In this document: positions 1 to 7,594 of the stretch, piece after piece
Position numbering within the stretch: position 1 is the stretch's first letter
Layout of the letters: each line of letters opens with the position of its first letter
Source of the DNA: an uncultured Lachnospiraceae bacterium
GTDB lineage: Bacteria > Bacillota_A > Clostridia > Lachnospirales > Lachnospiraceae
Direction of reading: 5' to 3'
NCBI GenBank assembly: GCA_947177885.1
Contig: CAMWWF010000100.1
Span: 1-9,229 of the forward strand
DNA length: 9,229 nucleotides
Position numbers and translations under genes: made by a program
The notes under the pieces: model-generated
What the model saw: the letters and a program-made list of their open reading frames with translations, nothing else
Told to the model about the DNA's origin: nothing
The model's database searches: none

Positions 1-1071
1 GATAAGCAGGCTCAAAAGGTATATTTGGATTTCCTGCGTGATTTACTGAAAGACAGGACATATGTCAAACTGGCATATATGACCGGTATCCTGCCTGTAA
101 AAAAATACGGAACACATTCAGCGCTTAATATCTTTGATGAGTTTTCCATGACGGCACCCAAGGGATTGGCGAAATATATCGGTTTTTCCGAAGCTGATGT
201 GATAGATTTATGTGAAACGTATGATATGGATTTTGAAGAGGCAAAACGCTGGTATGACGGATATGGATTTAAGCAGATCAGCCATGTCTATAATCCCAAG
301 TCCATTGTAGATGCCATGCTTGAAAGATCCTTTCAAAGCTACTGGGTCAGCACAGAAACCTATGAAGCGCTGCGGGTTTATATTGATATGAATTTTGACG
401 GTCTTAGAGACGCGATCATTGCCATGTTGGGAGATTTAAGCTGTGAGATAGATACCGGTACTTTCCAAAATGATATGACAAGCTTTAGCGGAAGAGATGA
501 TGTCCTGACTTTATTGGTTCATTTAGGATATCTGTCGTATCATGAAGAATCTCATACGGTCTCTATTCCCAATGATGAGGTTCGTTCGGAATTCCTGCGG
601 GCGGTGAAGAGCAGTGGGTGGAGTGAGGTGGTCGATGCAGTAAAGGCTTCCGAAGATTTGCTGTATGCAACGCTAAAAATGGATGCAGAAACTGTAGCCG
701 GTGGAATAGATGCTGTCCATTCGGCTTCTACATCGATTCTTTCCTATAATGACGAGAATTCCCTCAGTTGTGTGATAACGCTTGCTTATTATAGCGCTAA
801 AAAGGATTATACCCTGATTCGGGAACTGCCGACCGGAAAGGGATTTGCCGATCTGGTATTTCTTCCCAGAAAGCACTGCAATAAACCCGCTTTATTGGTA
901 GAACTGAAATGGAATCGATCTGTCCGTGGGGCTATGGATCAAATAAAACAACAGGAATATATACAGGCATTGAACGATTATAAAGGGGATCTGCTACTGG
1001 TGGGAATCAATTATGATAAAAAGAGCAAGATACATCAATGCAGCATTGAAAAATTTATTTATGAGAAATAA
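1..1071 (+). CDS. AAA-ATPase-like / PD-(D/E)XK nuclease family protein, 5' partial
   Basis: The frame is open from base 1 to the TAA at 1069-1071, giving 356 visible residues. The start lies upstream of the window; the in-frame TTG at base 25 sits inside the reading frame and has no ribosome binding site, so it is not a start. The visible part resembles the second half of the large family that joins an N-terminal AAA-ATPase-like domain (PF09820 type) to a C-terminal PD-(D/E)XK nuclease-like domain (DUF1703/PDDEXK_9). The middle carries the family-like stretch EAKRWYDGYGF. The C-terminus has D284 in GFADLVF and E301/K303 in LLVELKWN, followed by a Q-rich helix, as expected for a PD-(D/E)XK core. 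Family members are usually somewhat over 500 residues, so the P-loop region is presumably outside the window. Substrate and role are unknown for this family; copies are often numerous and patchily distributed in gut Clostridia and Bacteroidetes. The gene is visibly more A/T-rich than its neighbours and is separated from them by a promoter, so it is probably not functionally linked to them. Confidence 0.8.
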   Translation, partial: DKQAQKVYLDFLRDLLKDRTYVKLAYMTGILPVKKYGTHSALNIFDEFSMTAPKGLAKYIGFSEADVIDLCETYDMDFEEAKRWYDGYGFKQISHVYNPKSIVDAMLERSFQSYWVSTETYEALRVYIDMNFDGLRDAIIAMLGDLSCEIDTGTFQNDMTSFSGRDDVLTLLVHLGYLSYHEESHTVSIPNDEVRSEFLRAVKSSGWSEVVDAVKASEDLLYATLKMDAETVAGGIDAVHSASTSILSYNDENSLSCVITLAYYSAKKDYTLIRELPTGKGFADLVFLPRKHCNKPALLVELKWNRSVRGAMDQIKQQEYIQALNDYKGDLLLVGINYDKKSKIHQCSIEKFIYEK

Positions 1072-1102
1072 TACATCACGATGTTTCAGCTGTTATGAAC
1101 CG

Positions 1103-1146
1103 ATCCGTGAATATCTGCGAAGACTCCATTGCAGATACTCACGGAT
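1103..1146. repeat. Imperfect inverted repeat, possible terminator-like hairpin
   Basis: Left arm atccgtgaatatctgc (1103-1118) and right arm gcagatactcacggat (1131-1146) are complementary at 15 of 16 positions around a 12-base loop. It lies 32 bases after the stop of the upstream nuclease-family gene and about 77 bases before the -35 of the ftsK promoter. It could end the upstream transcript, but no T-run follows directly; the T-rich stretch begins more than ten bases later. It could also be a dispersed palindromic element. The pairing is seen directly; the role is inferred. Confidence 0.6.
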
Positions 1147-1222
1147 TATCACAGAAATGGTATTCAATATCTTTGATTTCTTTGAACTGTTACGCATATG
1201 CCGGTCTGAACAAAAATCCTTG

Positions 1223-1251
1223 GTGACAAGTACACATAAAAATGGTATAAT
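1223..1251 (+). promoter_or_regulatory. Sigma-A-type promoter with extended -10, upstream of ftsK
   Basis: GTGACA at 1223-1228 matches the -35 consensus TTGACA at five of six bases. A 17-base spacer leads to a perfect TATAAT at 1246-1251. The bases just before it (TGG at 1243-1245) form an extended -10 (TGn). Transcription would start near 1258, leaving a leader of about 48 bases before the ftsK ATG. It is the only strong promoter seen between genes in the window and may serve the whole downstream series. Confidence 0.8.
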
Positions 1252-1292
1252 CCCAACTATATGGTATGAAATCATAAGAAGTTATAAGAAGT

Positions 1293-1296
1293 GAGG
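1293..1296 (+). promoter_or_regulatory. Ribosome binding site that favours the ATG at 1306 for ftsK
   Basis: GAGG at 1293-1296 sits nine bases before ATG 1306, a normal spacing. The longer alternative start, GTG at 1291, has only weak purine stretches upstream and would overlap this site. The ATG at 1306 is therefore preferred, shortening the protein by five residues. Confidence 0.65.
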
Positions 1297-1305
1297 TTAG
1301 GTGAG

Positions 1306-4300
1306 ATGGCTTCCAATAGAACAGCATCTTCAAATAAAAAGACTTCAGGGACTGCGTCACGTACATCGTCCCGGAAAAAGAAGGCGGATGCGGCGCGGGA
1401 GGAGCAGGAAAGCGCATTGTTTCATGAGATAGGTCTGATCGTTCTGTTTGTCGCAATGGTTCTTTTGTTCTGCTGCAATTTCGGGATTGTGGGGCCTGTG
1501 GGCAATGCTGTCAGCGGTGTGCTTTTCGGTCTCTTCGGCCTGATCACTTATGTGCTTCCGCTGCTTGTCTTTCTGGCAGCCTCTTTCTGGTTTGCCAACG
1601 AAGGGAATCCCAATGCCCTGCGGAAGCTGATCTCCGGGATCGTACTATGCATTATGCTGGGGATATTGTGTGATCTGTTCGCAAAGGGAGCGGGATCTCT
1701 GGAGTCATATGATATCCGGACGATCTATGAAAACAGCCGTGACGGCAAGACCGGCGGGGGTGTGCTTTCCGGCAGTATCAGCTATCTGCTGCAGCACTAT
1801 CTGGAAACCATAGGTACGGTGCTTGTGGTTCTCCTGTGTTCCGTGGTCAGCCTGATCCTGCTGACAGAAAAATCTCTTCTCAGCAGCGTGAAGAAGAGCG
1901 GCAGCCGTGTCCGGGAATTGTCCAGGGAGGATGCGGAGCGCCGCAGGGAGATGAACCGCCGCCGCCGTGAAGAGCAGGAGGAGCAGCGCGCCAGAAGGGA
2001 AGAGGAACGTGCCAGAAGGGAAGAAGAGCGCCGCTTAAGAGCCGAAGAGAAAGAAAACGAGAAGATCCTCCGCATGGAGAAGAAAGTCTCAGGCGTTATG
2101 ATGAATACGGCTCTTGTGAGGCCCTCGGAGGAGCAGCGCAGTGATGATGTCCATGAGATCATATTTTCGGAAGAGGAATTGGGTGAGGATATCTATCCTG
2201 CGGAGCCAACAGGGCAAGAAACATATGTGGAAGAGGCGGCAGTGCCTGTATCGGCACCGGCCTTTGACTTTGACAGAATACAGATCAGGACCATGCATCA
2301 GGTTCGGCTGAATGATGATGAATATCCGGAAGAGAGCCAGGGAGGCTATTGGGGAGCGGAAGCCGGGGCAACAGCCGGCAGGGTGACCGGAATGGTATCC
2401 GAATCGGCGGCCGGATATGGTGCGGGCACGGGATCAGAGGAATGGATGAATTCCGGAGCAGGCGCGGGATCAGGGGAATGGATGAATTCCGGAGCAGGTA
2501 CCGGTTTCGGAGAAGAAATAGAGTATGACTCAGGCGTAAAAGCAATGGATGATATAGAAGCGGATATGGCATTTGGGGCAATGCCCGGGCCGGAGCCGCT
2601 GCCGAGACCGACAGCGCATCCGGCAACAGCGACAGTGTCAGAAATAACGGACCAAAGGATTGCAGATCAGAACATCCCGAACCAAGGGATTGTGGATCAA
2701 AGCATCCCGGATCAAAGTATCCCGGATCAAAGCATCCGTATACATAAGGAAGGGATTGAAGAGCCTTCTGCCGGGAGAAACGCAGGACAGCGTCCGGTGG
2801 CAAGGCTGGCACCGGAGGAAAACAGTGTGGAACCCGGTATTCAGAAAGAAGTCAACCGGGCAGAGAGGCAGATCCCGAAAAAGTACTGTTTCCCTCCCGT
2901 CGATCTATTGCAAAAGAGTGTTCCCGCGTCAGGGGATACCACTCAGGAATTGAAGGAGACAGCAATGCGCCTCCAGCAGACATTGAGTACTTTTGGCGTA
3001 AGAGTTACCATAACGGATATCAGTCAGGGCCCCAGCGTTACACGGTATGAGCTGCAGCCGGAACAGGGTGTCAAGGTATCTAAGATCGTGGGACTTACCG
3101 ATGATATTAAGTTAAACCTGGCAGCTACGGATATTCGTATCGAAGCTCCAATTCCCGGAAAGGCGGCCATCGGTATTGAAGTGCCGAACAAGGAGACTAT
3201 GCCGGTTGCCTTTCGTGATCTGCTGGAAAATAAGGAGTTTAAGGAATATCCTTCCAATATCGCGTTTGCGGTGGGCAAGGATATTGCAGGTCAGGTGGTG
3301 GTGACGGATATTGAGAAGATGCCCCATATGCTGATCGCCGGGGCTACCGGATCCGGTAAGTCGGTCTGCATCAATACCCTGATCATGAGCATTCTTTACA
3401 AAGCACATCCCGATGATGTGAAACTGATCATGGTGGATCCCAAGGTGGTGGAGCTGAGTGTGTATAATGGCATTCCCCATCTGCTGATCCCTGTGGTGAC
3501 AGACCCGAAAAAGGCTTCCGCCGCGCTTCACTGGGGCGTATCGGAGATGGAGGACAGATACCGCAAATTTGCGGATTATAATGTCCGTAATCTGAAAGGG
3601 TATAATAAAAAGGTGGAATCCCTACAGCAGAGCGGACAGGAGGATGCGCCGAAGAAGCTGCCCCAGATCGTCATTATCGTGGACGAGCTTGCGGATCTGA
3701 TGATGGTATGTCCCGGAGAAGTGGAAGAGTCCATCTGCCGTCTGGCACAGCTGGCGAGAGCGGCGGGAATCCATCTGATCATTGCAACACAGCGTCCCAG
3801 CGTGGATGTCATTACCGGTCTGATCAAGGCAAACATGCCCAGCCGTGTGGCCTTTTCCGTCTCCAGCGGCGTGGATTCCCGTACCATCCTCGATATGAAC
3901 GGTGCGGAGAAGCTGCTTGGAAAGGGAGATATGCTTTTCTATCCCCAGGGTTACAGCAAGCCGGCCCGTGTCCAGGGAGCGTTTGTATCCGACAGGGAAG
4001 TGTCGGATGTGGTGGATTTCCTGAAAAATCAGACACTGGGAAATACCTATGCCGCAGAGATCGAAGAGAAGATCAAGAGTATGGGCACGGGTTCCGGAAG
4101 CGGAGGCGCTTCCGACAGTGGCAGCGAGATTGACGAACTTTTTGAGAAGGCGGGCAGATTTATCATCGAGAAGGACAAGGCTTCTATCGGTATGCTGCAG
4201 CGCGTATTAAAGATTGGCTTTAACCGGGCGGCCAGGATCATGGATCAGCTTTGTGAGTTCGGTGTGGTAGGAGAGGAAGAAGGGACAAAGCCCAGAAAGA

Positions 4301-4350
4301 TACTGATGAGTCCGGAGCAGTTCGAACAGCTCCTGGAGGAGCAGATATAG
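1306..4350 (+). CDS. ftsK: FtsK/SpoIIIE family DNA translocase
   Basis: This ATP-driven, membrane-anchored motor pumps double-stranded DNA through the division septum and helps clear or resolve chromosomes at division or sporulation. The product is 1014 residues. About 40 basic and Ser/Thr-rich residues come first, then four membrane helices (roughly 41-60, 68-96, 107-125, 168-187). A highly charged Arg/Glu-rich, probably coiled-coil segment (about 196-265) follows, then a low-complexity linker to about 520. The motor starts near 525 and has Walker A GATGSGKS (679-686) and Walker B IVIIVDELAD with D793/E794. A short Gly/Ser spacer leads to the winged-helix gamma domain (about 941-1014, with GFNRAARIMDQL), which in this family reads oriented DNA motifs. 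It is longer than B. subtilis SpoIIIE (787 residues), mainly because of the linker, which holds three tandem-repeat tracts. The motor and gamma domains make the family assignment firm; the sequence alone does not say whether it acts in vegetative division (FtsK/SftA-like) or sporulation (SpoIIIE-like). It is preceded by its own promoter and followed 61 bases later by fhs. Confidence 0.96.
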   Translation: MASNRTASSNKKTSGTASRTSSRKKKADAAREEQESALFHEIGLIVLFVAMVLLFCCNFGIVGPVGNAVSGVLFGLFGLITYVLPLLVFLAASFWFANEGNPNALRKLISGIVLCIMLGILCDLFAKGAGSLESYDIRTIYENSRDGKTGGGVLSGSISYLLQHYLETIGTVLVVLLCSVVSLILLTEKSLLSSVKKSGSRVRELSREDAERRREMNRRRREEQEEQRARREEERARREEERRLRAEEKENEKILRMEKKVSGVMMNTALVRPSEEQRSDDVHEIIFSEEELGEDIYPAEPTGQETYVEEAAVPVSAPAFDFDRIQIRTMHQVRLNDDEYPEESQGGYWGAEAGATAGRVTGMVSESAAGYGAGTGSEEWMNSGAGAGSGEWMNSGAGTGFGEEIEYDSGVKAMDDIEADMAFGAMPGPEPLPRPTAHPATATVSEITDQRIADQNIPNQGIVDQSIPDQSIPDQSIRIHKEGIEEPSAGRNAGQRPVARLAPEENSVEPGIQKEVNRAERQIPKKYCFPPVDLLQKSVPASGDTTQELKETAMRLQQTLSTFGVRVTITDISQGPSVTRYELQPEQGVKVSKIVGLTDDIKLNLAATDIRIEAPIPGKAAIGIEVPNKETMPVAFRDLLENKEFKEYPSNIAFAVGKDIAGQVVVTDIEKMPHMLIAGATGSGKSVCINTLIMSILYKAHPDDVKLIMVDPKVVELSVYNGIPHLLIPVVTDPKKASAALHWGVSEMEDRYRKFADYNVRNLKGYNKKVESLQQSGQEDAPKKLPQIVIIVDELADLMMVCPGEVEESICRLAQLARAAGIHLIIATQRPSVDVITGLIKANMPSRVAFSVSSGVDSRTILDMNGAEKLLGKGDMLFYPQGYSKPARVQGAFVSDREVSDVVDFLKNQTLGNTYAAEIEEKIKSMGTGSGSGGASDSGSEIDELFEKAGRFIIEKDKASIGMLQRVLKIGFNRAARIMDQLCEFGVVGEEEGTKPRKILMSPEQFEQLLEEQI
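1987..2028 (+). repeat. Two 21-base tandem repeats in the ftsK charged region
   Basis: Bases 1987-2007 and 2008-2028 are near-identical and both encode RARREEE, at residues 228-241 of the translocase. They differ only at synonymous third positions. They lie in the Arg/Glu-rich segment after the last membrane helix and lengthen the likely coiled coil by whole heptads. Confidence 0.8.
2425..2520 (+). repeat. 36-base tandem repeat (two copies plus a degenerate third) in the ftsK linker
   Basis: Units at 2425-2460 and 2461-2496 encode GTGSEEWMNSGA and GAGSGEWMNSGA and differ at only a few bases. A decayed, shorter third unit (2497-2520, GTGFGEEI...) follows. The tract is in frame, at about residues 374-405, inside the flexible linker between membrane and motor domains. 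Such tracts arise by slippage or unequal recombination and can vary in copy number between strains. Confidence 0.85.
2644..2733 (+). repeat. Six 15-base tandem repeats encoding I-x-(D/N)-Q-x in the ftsK linker
   Basis: Six consecutive 15-base units encode ITDQR, IADQN, IPNQG, IVDQS, IPDQS and IPDQS (residues 447-476). The last two or three units are almost identical at base level and the earlier ones more diverged, the pattern expected of a tract that expanded recently at its 3' side. The reading frame is kept throughout, and the linker resumes with unrelated sequence after 2733. Confidence 0.88.
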
Positions 4351-4411
4351 AGCACCGACCGGACGGAACAGATCAGTGTAAACAGCAATTGAACAGGAAA
4401 GGATATTCTGT

Positions 4412-6082
4412 ATGAAGTCAGATATTGAAATTGCACAGGAAGCAGTTTTGGAACCTATTGTTAAAGTGGCGGAGAAGCTGGACATCACTCAGGATGATCT
4501 GGAACTTTACGGGAAATACAAAGCGAAAATTTCCGACGAGTACATAGACAGCCTGAAGGACAGACCGGATGGAAAGCTGATCCTGGTGACAGCCGTCAAT
4601 CCCACTCCCGCAGGAGAAGGGAAGACAACGGTCAGTGTGGGATTGGGACAGGCATTCGGAAAGCTGGGAGAGAAAGCCATCATTGCCCTGAGAGAGCCTT
4701 CTCTGGGTCCCTGCTTCGGCATCAAGGGAGGCGCGGCAGGAGGTGGCCATTCTCAGGTGGTTCCCATGGAGGATCTGAATCTGCATTTTACAGGGGATTT
4801 CCATGCTGTCACCTCGGCAAATAATCTGCTGGCAGCTCTGATCGACAATCATATCCATCAGGGAAACGCTTTGCAGATCGACACCAGACAGATCGTCTGG
4901 AAGCGCTGTGTGGATATGAATGACAGGGCACTGCGGAATATTGTGGTGGGACTGGGAAGCAAGACGGACGGATTTGTGAGAGAGGATCATTTCGTCATCA
5001 CGGTTGCCAGCGAGATCATGGCGATTCTCTGCCTGGCAGAGGATATGCGGGACTTAAAGGAGCGTTTGGGGCGAATTATCGTGGCATATGATCATGCGGG
5101 AGAACCGGTGACGGCAGCGGATCTGCAGGCAGTGGGCGCTATGGCGGCATTGCTGAAGGATGCCCTGAAGCCCAATCTGATCCAGACACTGGAGCATACA
5201 CCTGCGCTGGTGCACGGAGGTCCCTTTGCCAATATTGCCCACGGCTGCAATTCCGTGAGGGCCACAAAGGCTGCGCTGAAAATGGCGGATTACTGTATCA
5301 CGGAGGCGGGTTTTGGCGCGGATCTGGGTGCGGAGAAATTCTTTGATATCAAGTGCAGGATGGCGGGACTGAAACCCGATGCCGTGGTTCTGGTGGCTAC
5401 GGTCCGTGCCTTAAAGTATAACGGCGGTGTGCCCAAAGCAGAGCTGAACAGTGAGAACCTGGAGGCTCTGGAAAAGGGCATTTCCAATCTGGAGAAGCAT
5501 ATTGAGAATCTGCAGAAATACGATGTGCCGGTAGTGGTCACACTGAATTCCTTTGTCACCGACACGGAGGCGGAGGTTGAATATGTGAGAGAATTCTGTC
5601 ATCGGAGAGGGTGCGAATTTGCTCTCTCTCAGGTATGGGAAAGGGGCGGCGAGGGCGGCATCGAACTGGCCCGGAAGCTGATCGAGACGATGGAGAACAG
5701 GGAAAGCCATTTTCATGTGCTGTACGACGATGCGGCTTCCCTGGAGGAAAAGATCACTATCGTGGCAAAAGAGATTTATGGCGCCGGCGGAGTGAACTTT
5801 ACCGCGGCGGCGGGAAGGCAGCTGCGAAAGCTCACGGAACTGGGATTTGGAAGGCTGCCGGTATGTATGGCAAAGAATCAGTATTCCCTGTCGGATGATC
5901 CCGCACTTCTGGGCAGACCGGAGGGCTTTGAATTGAATGTCAGGGAAGTCTATGTCTCAGCCGGGGCAGGATTTGTGGTTGTTCTGACAGGAGATGTGAT
6001 GACCATGCCCGGATTGCCGGGGCAGCCTGCGGCACATCGTATTGATGTGGACGATGAGGGTGTGATAACAGGTTTGTTTTAA
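4412..6082 (+). CDS. fhs: Formate--tetrahydrofolate ligase
   Basis: This cytosolic enzyme joins formate to tetrahydrofolate using ATP, giving 10-formyl-tetrahydrofolate for purine and formyl-Met synthesis; in acetogens it is a step of the methyl branch of the Wood-Ljungdahl pathway. The 556-residue length is normal for the family and the gene is complete. Visible signatures are the nucleotide-binding loop [10 protein letters not shown] (about residues 65-74), [19 protein letters not shown], the LHFTGD stretch, and [12 protein letters not shown]. The position after GAAGGG, often Tyr in relatives, is His here. The start is supported by AGGAAAGGA at 4395-4403, eight bases before ATG. It begins 61 bases after ftsK with no clear terminator or promoter in between, so readthrough from the ftsK promoter is likely. 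Only 31 bases separate it from the next gene. The gene alone does not prove acetogenesis, because many fermenters use it for one-carbon supply. Confidence 0.97.
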   Translation: MKSDIEIAQEAVLEPIVKVAEKLDITQDDLELYGKYKAKISDEYIDSLKDRPDGKLILVTAVNPTPAGEGKTTVSVGLGQAFGKLGEKAIIALREPSLGPCFGIKGGAAGGGHSQVVPMEDLNLHFTGDFHAVTSANNLLAALIDNHIHQGNALQIDTRQIVWKRCVDMNDRALRNIVVGLGSKTDGFVREDHFVITVASEIMAILCLAEDMRDLKERLGRIIVAYDHAGEPVTAADLQAVGAMAALLKDALKPNLIQTLEHTPALVHGGPFANIAHGCNSVRATKAALKMADYCITEAGFGADLGAEKFFDIKCRMAGLKPDAVVLVATVRALKYNGGVPKAELNSENLEALEKGISNLEKHIENLQKYDVPVVVTLNSFVTDTEAEVEYVREFCHRRGCEFALSQVWERGGEGGIELARKLIETMENRESHFHVLYDDAASLEEKITIVAKEIYGAGGVNFTAAAGRQLRKLTELGFGRLPVCMAKNQYSLSDDPALLGRPEGFELNVREVYVSAGAGFVVVLTGDVMTMPGLPGQPAAHRIDVDDEGVITGLF

Positions 6083-6113
6083 GCTTTTTCACATGAGAAA
6101 AGAGGCGTAAGCT

Positions 6114-7580
6114 ATGAAGTGTCCCAACTGCGGAGCGGAAATGGCAGAAGAAACTCTATATTGTGAGCATTGTGGTGAGGATATTCATATTGTACCTGAC
6201 TTTGATCCCGAATTTGAGCAGGACATCGAGCGTACCATAAGCGGTATACTGGAGGATATCAACGAGTCTGAAGAGCCGGAGCCCGAACCCGGGGAGGATC
6301 ATCTCCCCGGTAGAAGACACTTCTGGAAGCTGTGGGCGGTGTGTGGCGCGGTATTTGCAGTGGTGGTTGTTATATGCGGTCTTTTTATTTACCACTATAA
6401 TTCCCTTGAATGGCAGATTGGGAAGGGACAGGAATATGTGGAAAGGCAGAAGTATGACAGGGCCATTGACTGTTACACCCGTGCATTGGAACTGGATGAA
6501 CATAATATAGAATTGAAATTCAGTCTGGCAGAGGTATATTTTCTGAAAAACAATAAAATTGAATATGAGTTTCTTTTGAGAGAGATTGCCAGAGACCCTG
6601 ATGCCACCAGTGAACAGCTGGAGAGGGCTTATGGCAAGCTGATCGCTATTTACAGCGCCAGAGAGGACTATCAGACGATCAACGATCTGCTGCTTGCCAG
6701 TGAAAATGCGAATCTGATCTCCACTTACCAGAAATACTTGGCGAGGCAGCCGGAATTCAGTATTAAGCCGGGGTATTATACGGTGGTCCAGCCTCTGAAG
6801 CTGTCCGCTTTCGGCAGTGGGAAAATATATTACACGCTGGATGGCAGCGAGCCCAGTGCGGAGAGCACTCCGTATACCGCACCGATCATTCTGGAGGACG
6901 GCGATTACATTGTCAAGGCGATTTTCATCAATGATAACGGCATTATCAGTGACACGATCTCAGGAGAGTTTCATGTGGAGATCGATGAGATACCCGCTCC
7001 GGAGGTTAACCTGTACAGCGGTGATTACAACTTCCCCACCAACATAGAGGTTTTGAACGATGCGGAAGAGGTTTATTATACAACGGACGGTTCGACACCT
7101 ACGGATTCGTCGCAGATTTATTCGAGACCGATCCCGCTGCCTCTGGGCAGGAGTACATATAAATTTGCGAGGATTGAAAACGGGGTCACAGGCGAAGTGA
7201 CGGAGAGAACTTATCAGTTGGTCATGAACACGGATTTTACGCCGCAGCAGGCGGTGGAATCCCTTATGCAGTATGCCATGAGTATCGGCAAAGTATATGA
7301 TGGGGATGGACATTTTGATGAATCCGGTGACCGGTATCAGTACGAATACCAATATGTGACCAACATTAACCGGGTGGATGATTTCTATGTGATTTCGGAA
7401 ATTTATTGCGGTGCGGACGGCAGTCTGACGAAGACCGGAAATAACTTTGCGGTAAACGCATACACAGGGACAATATATAAACTTTATCAGGATCGTTATG
7501 GAAAAATGAGCCTGGTGGAAATAGAACAGCCGATAATAGATAATTCCCAGGATGAGGAAGATGATTCCGATGAGGAATAG
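6114..7580 (+). CDS. Membrane protein with zinc ribbon, TPR and two chitobiase-C-terminal-like domains
   Basis: Function unknown. The 488-residue product opens with a zinc ribbon (C3-P-N-C6 ... C17-E-H-C20), then an acidic stretch. A single hydrophobic helix follows at about 73-93, flanked on the N-side by basic residues (RRHFWK), which predicts a cytosolic zinc ribbon and an outward-facing remainder. Residues about 100-147 form a TPR-like pair (EYVERQKYDRAIDCYTRALELD, then a second helix pair). Two beta domains follow, each with the hallmark of chitobiase/beta-hexosaminidase C-terminal domains: IYYTLDGSEP (about 238-247) and VYYTTDGSTP (about 320-329). The C-terminal 110 or so residues look like a small secreted-type domain ending in an acidic tail (DEEDDSDEE). 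There is no catalytic motif, so a binding, scaffold or sensing role is more plausible than an enzyme. GAGG at 6102-6105 is eight bases before ATG. It sits 31 bases after fhs and 14 bases before nfnA, so it is probably cotranscribed with both. The domain mix is seen; the topology is inferred. Confidence 0.88.
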   Translation: MKCPNCGAEMAEETLYCEHCGEDIHIVPDFDPEFEQDIERTISGILEDINESEEPEPEPGEDHLPGRRHFWKLWAVCGAVFAVVVVICGLFIYHYNSLEWQIGKGQEYVERQKYDRAIDCYTRALELDEHNIELKFSLAEVYFLKNNKIEYEFLLREIARDPDATSEQLERAYGKLIAIYSAREDYQTINDLLLASENANLISTYQKYLARQPEFSIKPGYYTVVQPLKLSAFGSGKIYYTLDGSEPSAESTPYTAPIILEDGDYIVKAIFINDNGIISDTISGEFHVEIDEIPAPEVNLYSGDYNFPTNIEVLNDAEEVYYTTDGSTPTDSSQIYSRPIPLPLGRSTYKFARIENGVTGEVTERTYQLVMNTDFTPQQAVESLMQYAMSIGKVYDGDGHFDESGDRYQYEYQYVTNINRVDDFYVISEIYCGADGSLTKTGNNFAVNAYTGTIYKLYQDRYGKMSLVEIEQPIIDNSQDEEDDSDEE

Positions 7581-7594
7581 AGAGGTGGAAGAGT

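Noticed and set aside
1013..1294. 93-codon open frame on the + strand across the gap before ftsK
   Set aside because: It begins inside the upstream gene in another frame, runs through the inverted repeat and promoter, and has no domain or good ribosome binding site.
1291..1305. GTG at 1291 as the ftsK start
   Set aside because: The GAGG site at 1293-1296 is correctly spaced for ATG 1306 and would be buried within the longer version; GTG 1291 has no good site of its own.
2285..2812. 175-codon open frame on the - strand inside ftsK, with repeated Pro/Leu-rich segments
   Set aside because: Its repeats are just the antisense reading of the ftsK linker repeats; there is no recognisable domain.
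4351..4411. Possible riboswitch or separate promoter in front of fhs
   Set aside because: The gap is only 61 bases, too short for a tetrahydrofolate riboswitch, and the TTGAAC and TATTCT-like hexamers are only nine bases apart.
6083..6104. Possible hairpin ctttt...aaaag just after fhs
   Set aside because: The stem is about five A-T/G-C pairs with no T-tract, and its right arm overlaps the ribosome binding site region of the next gene; too weak to call a terminator.
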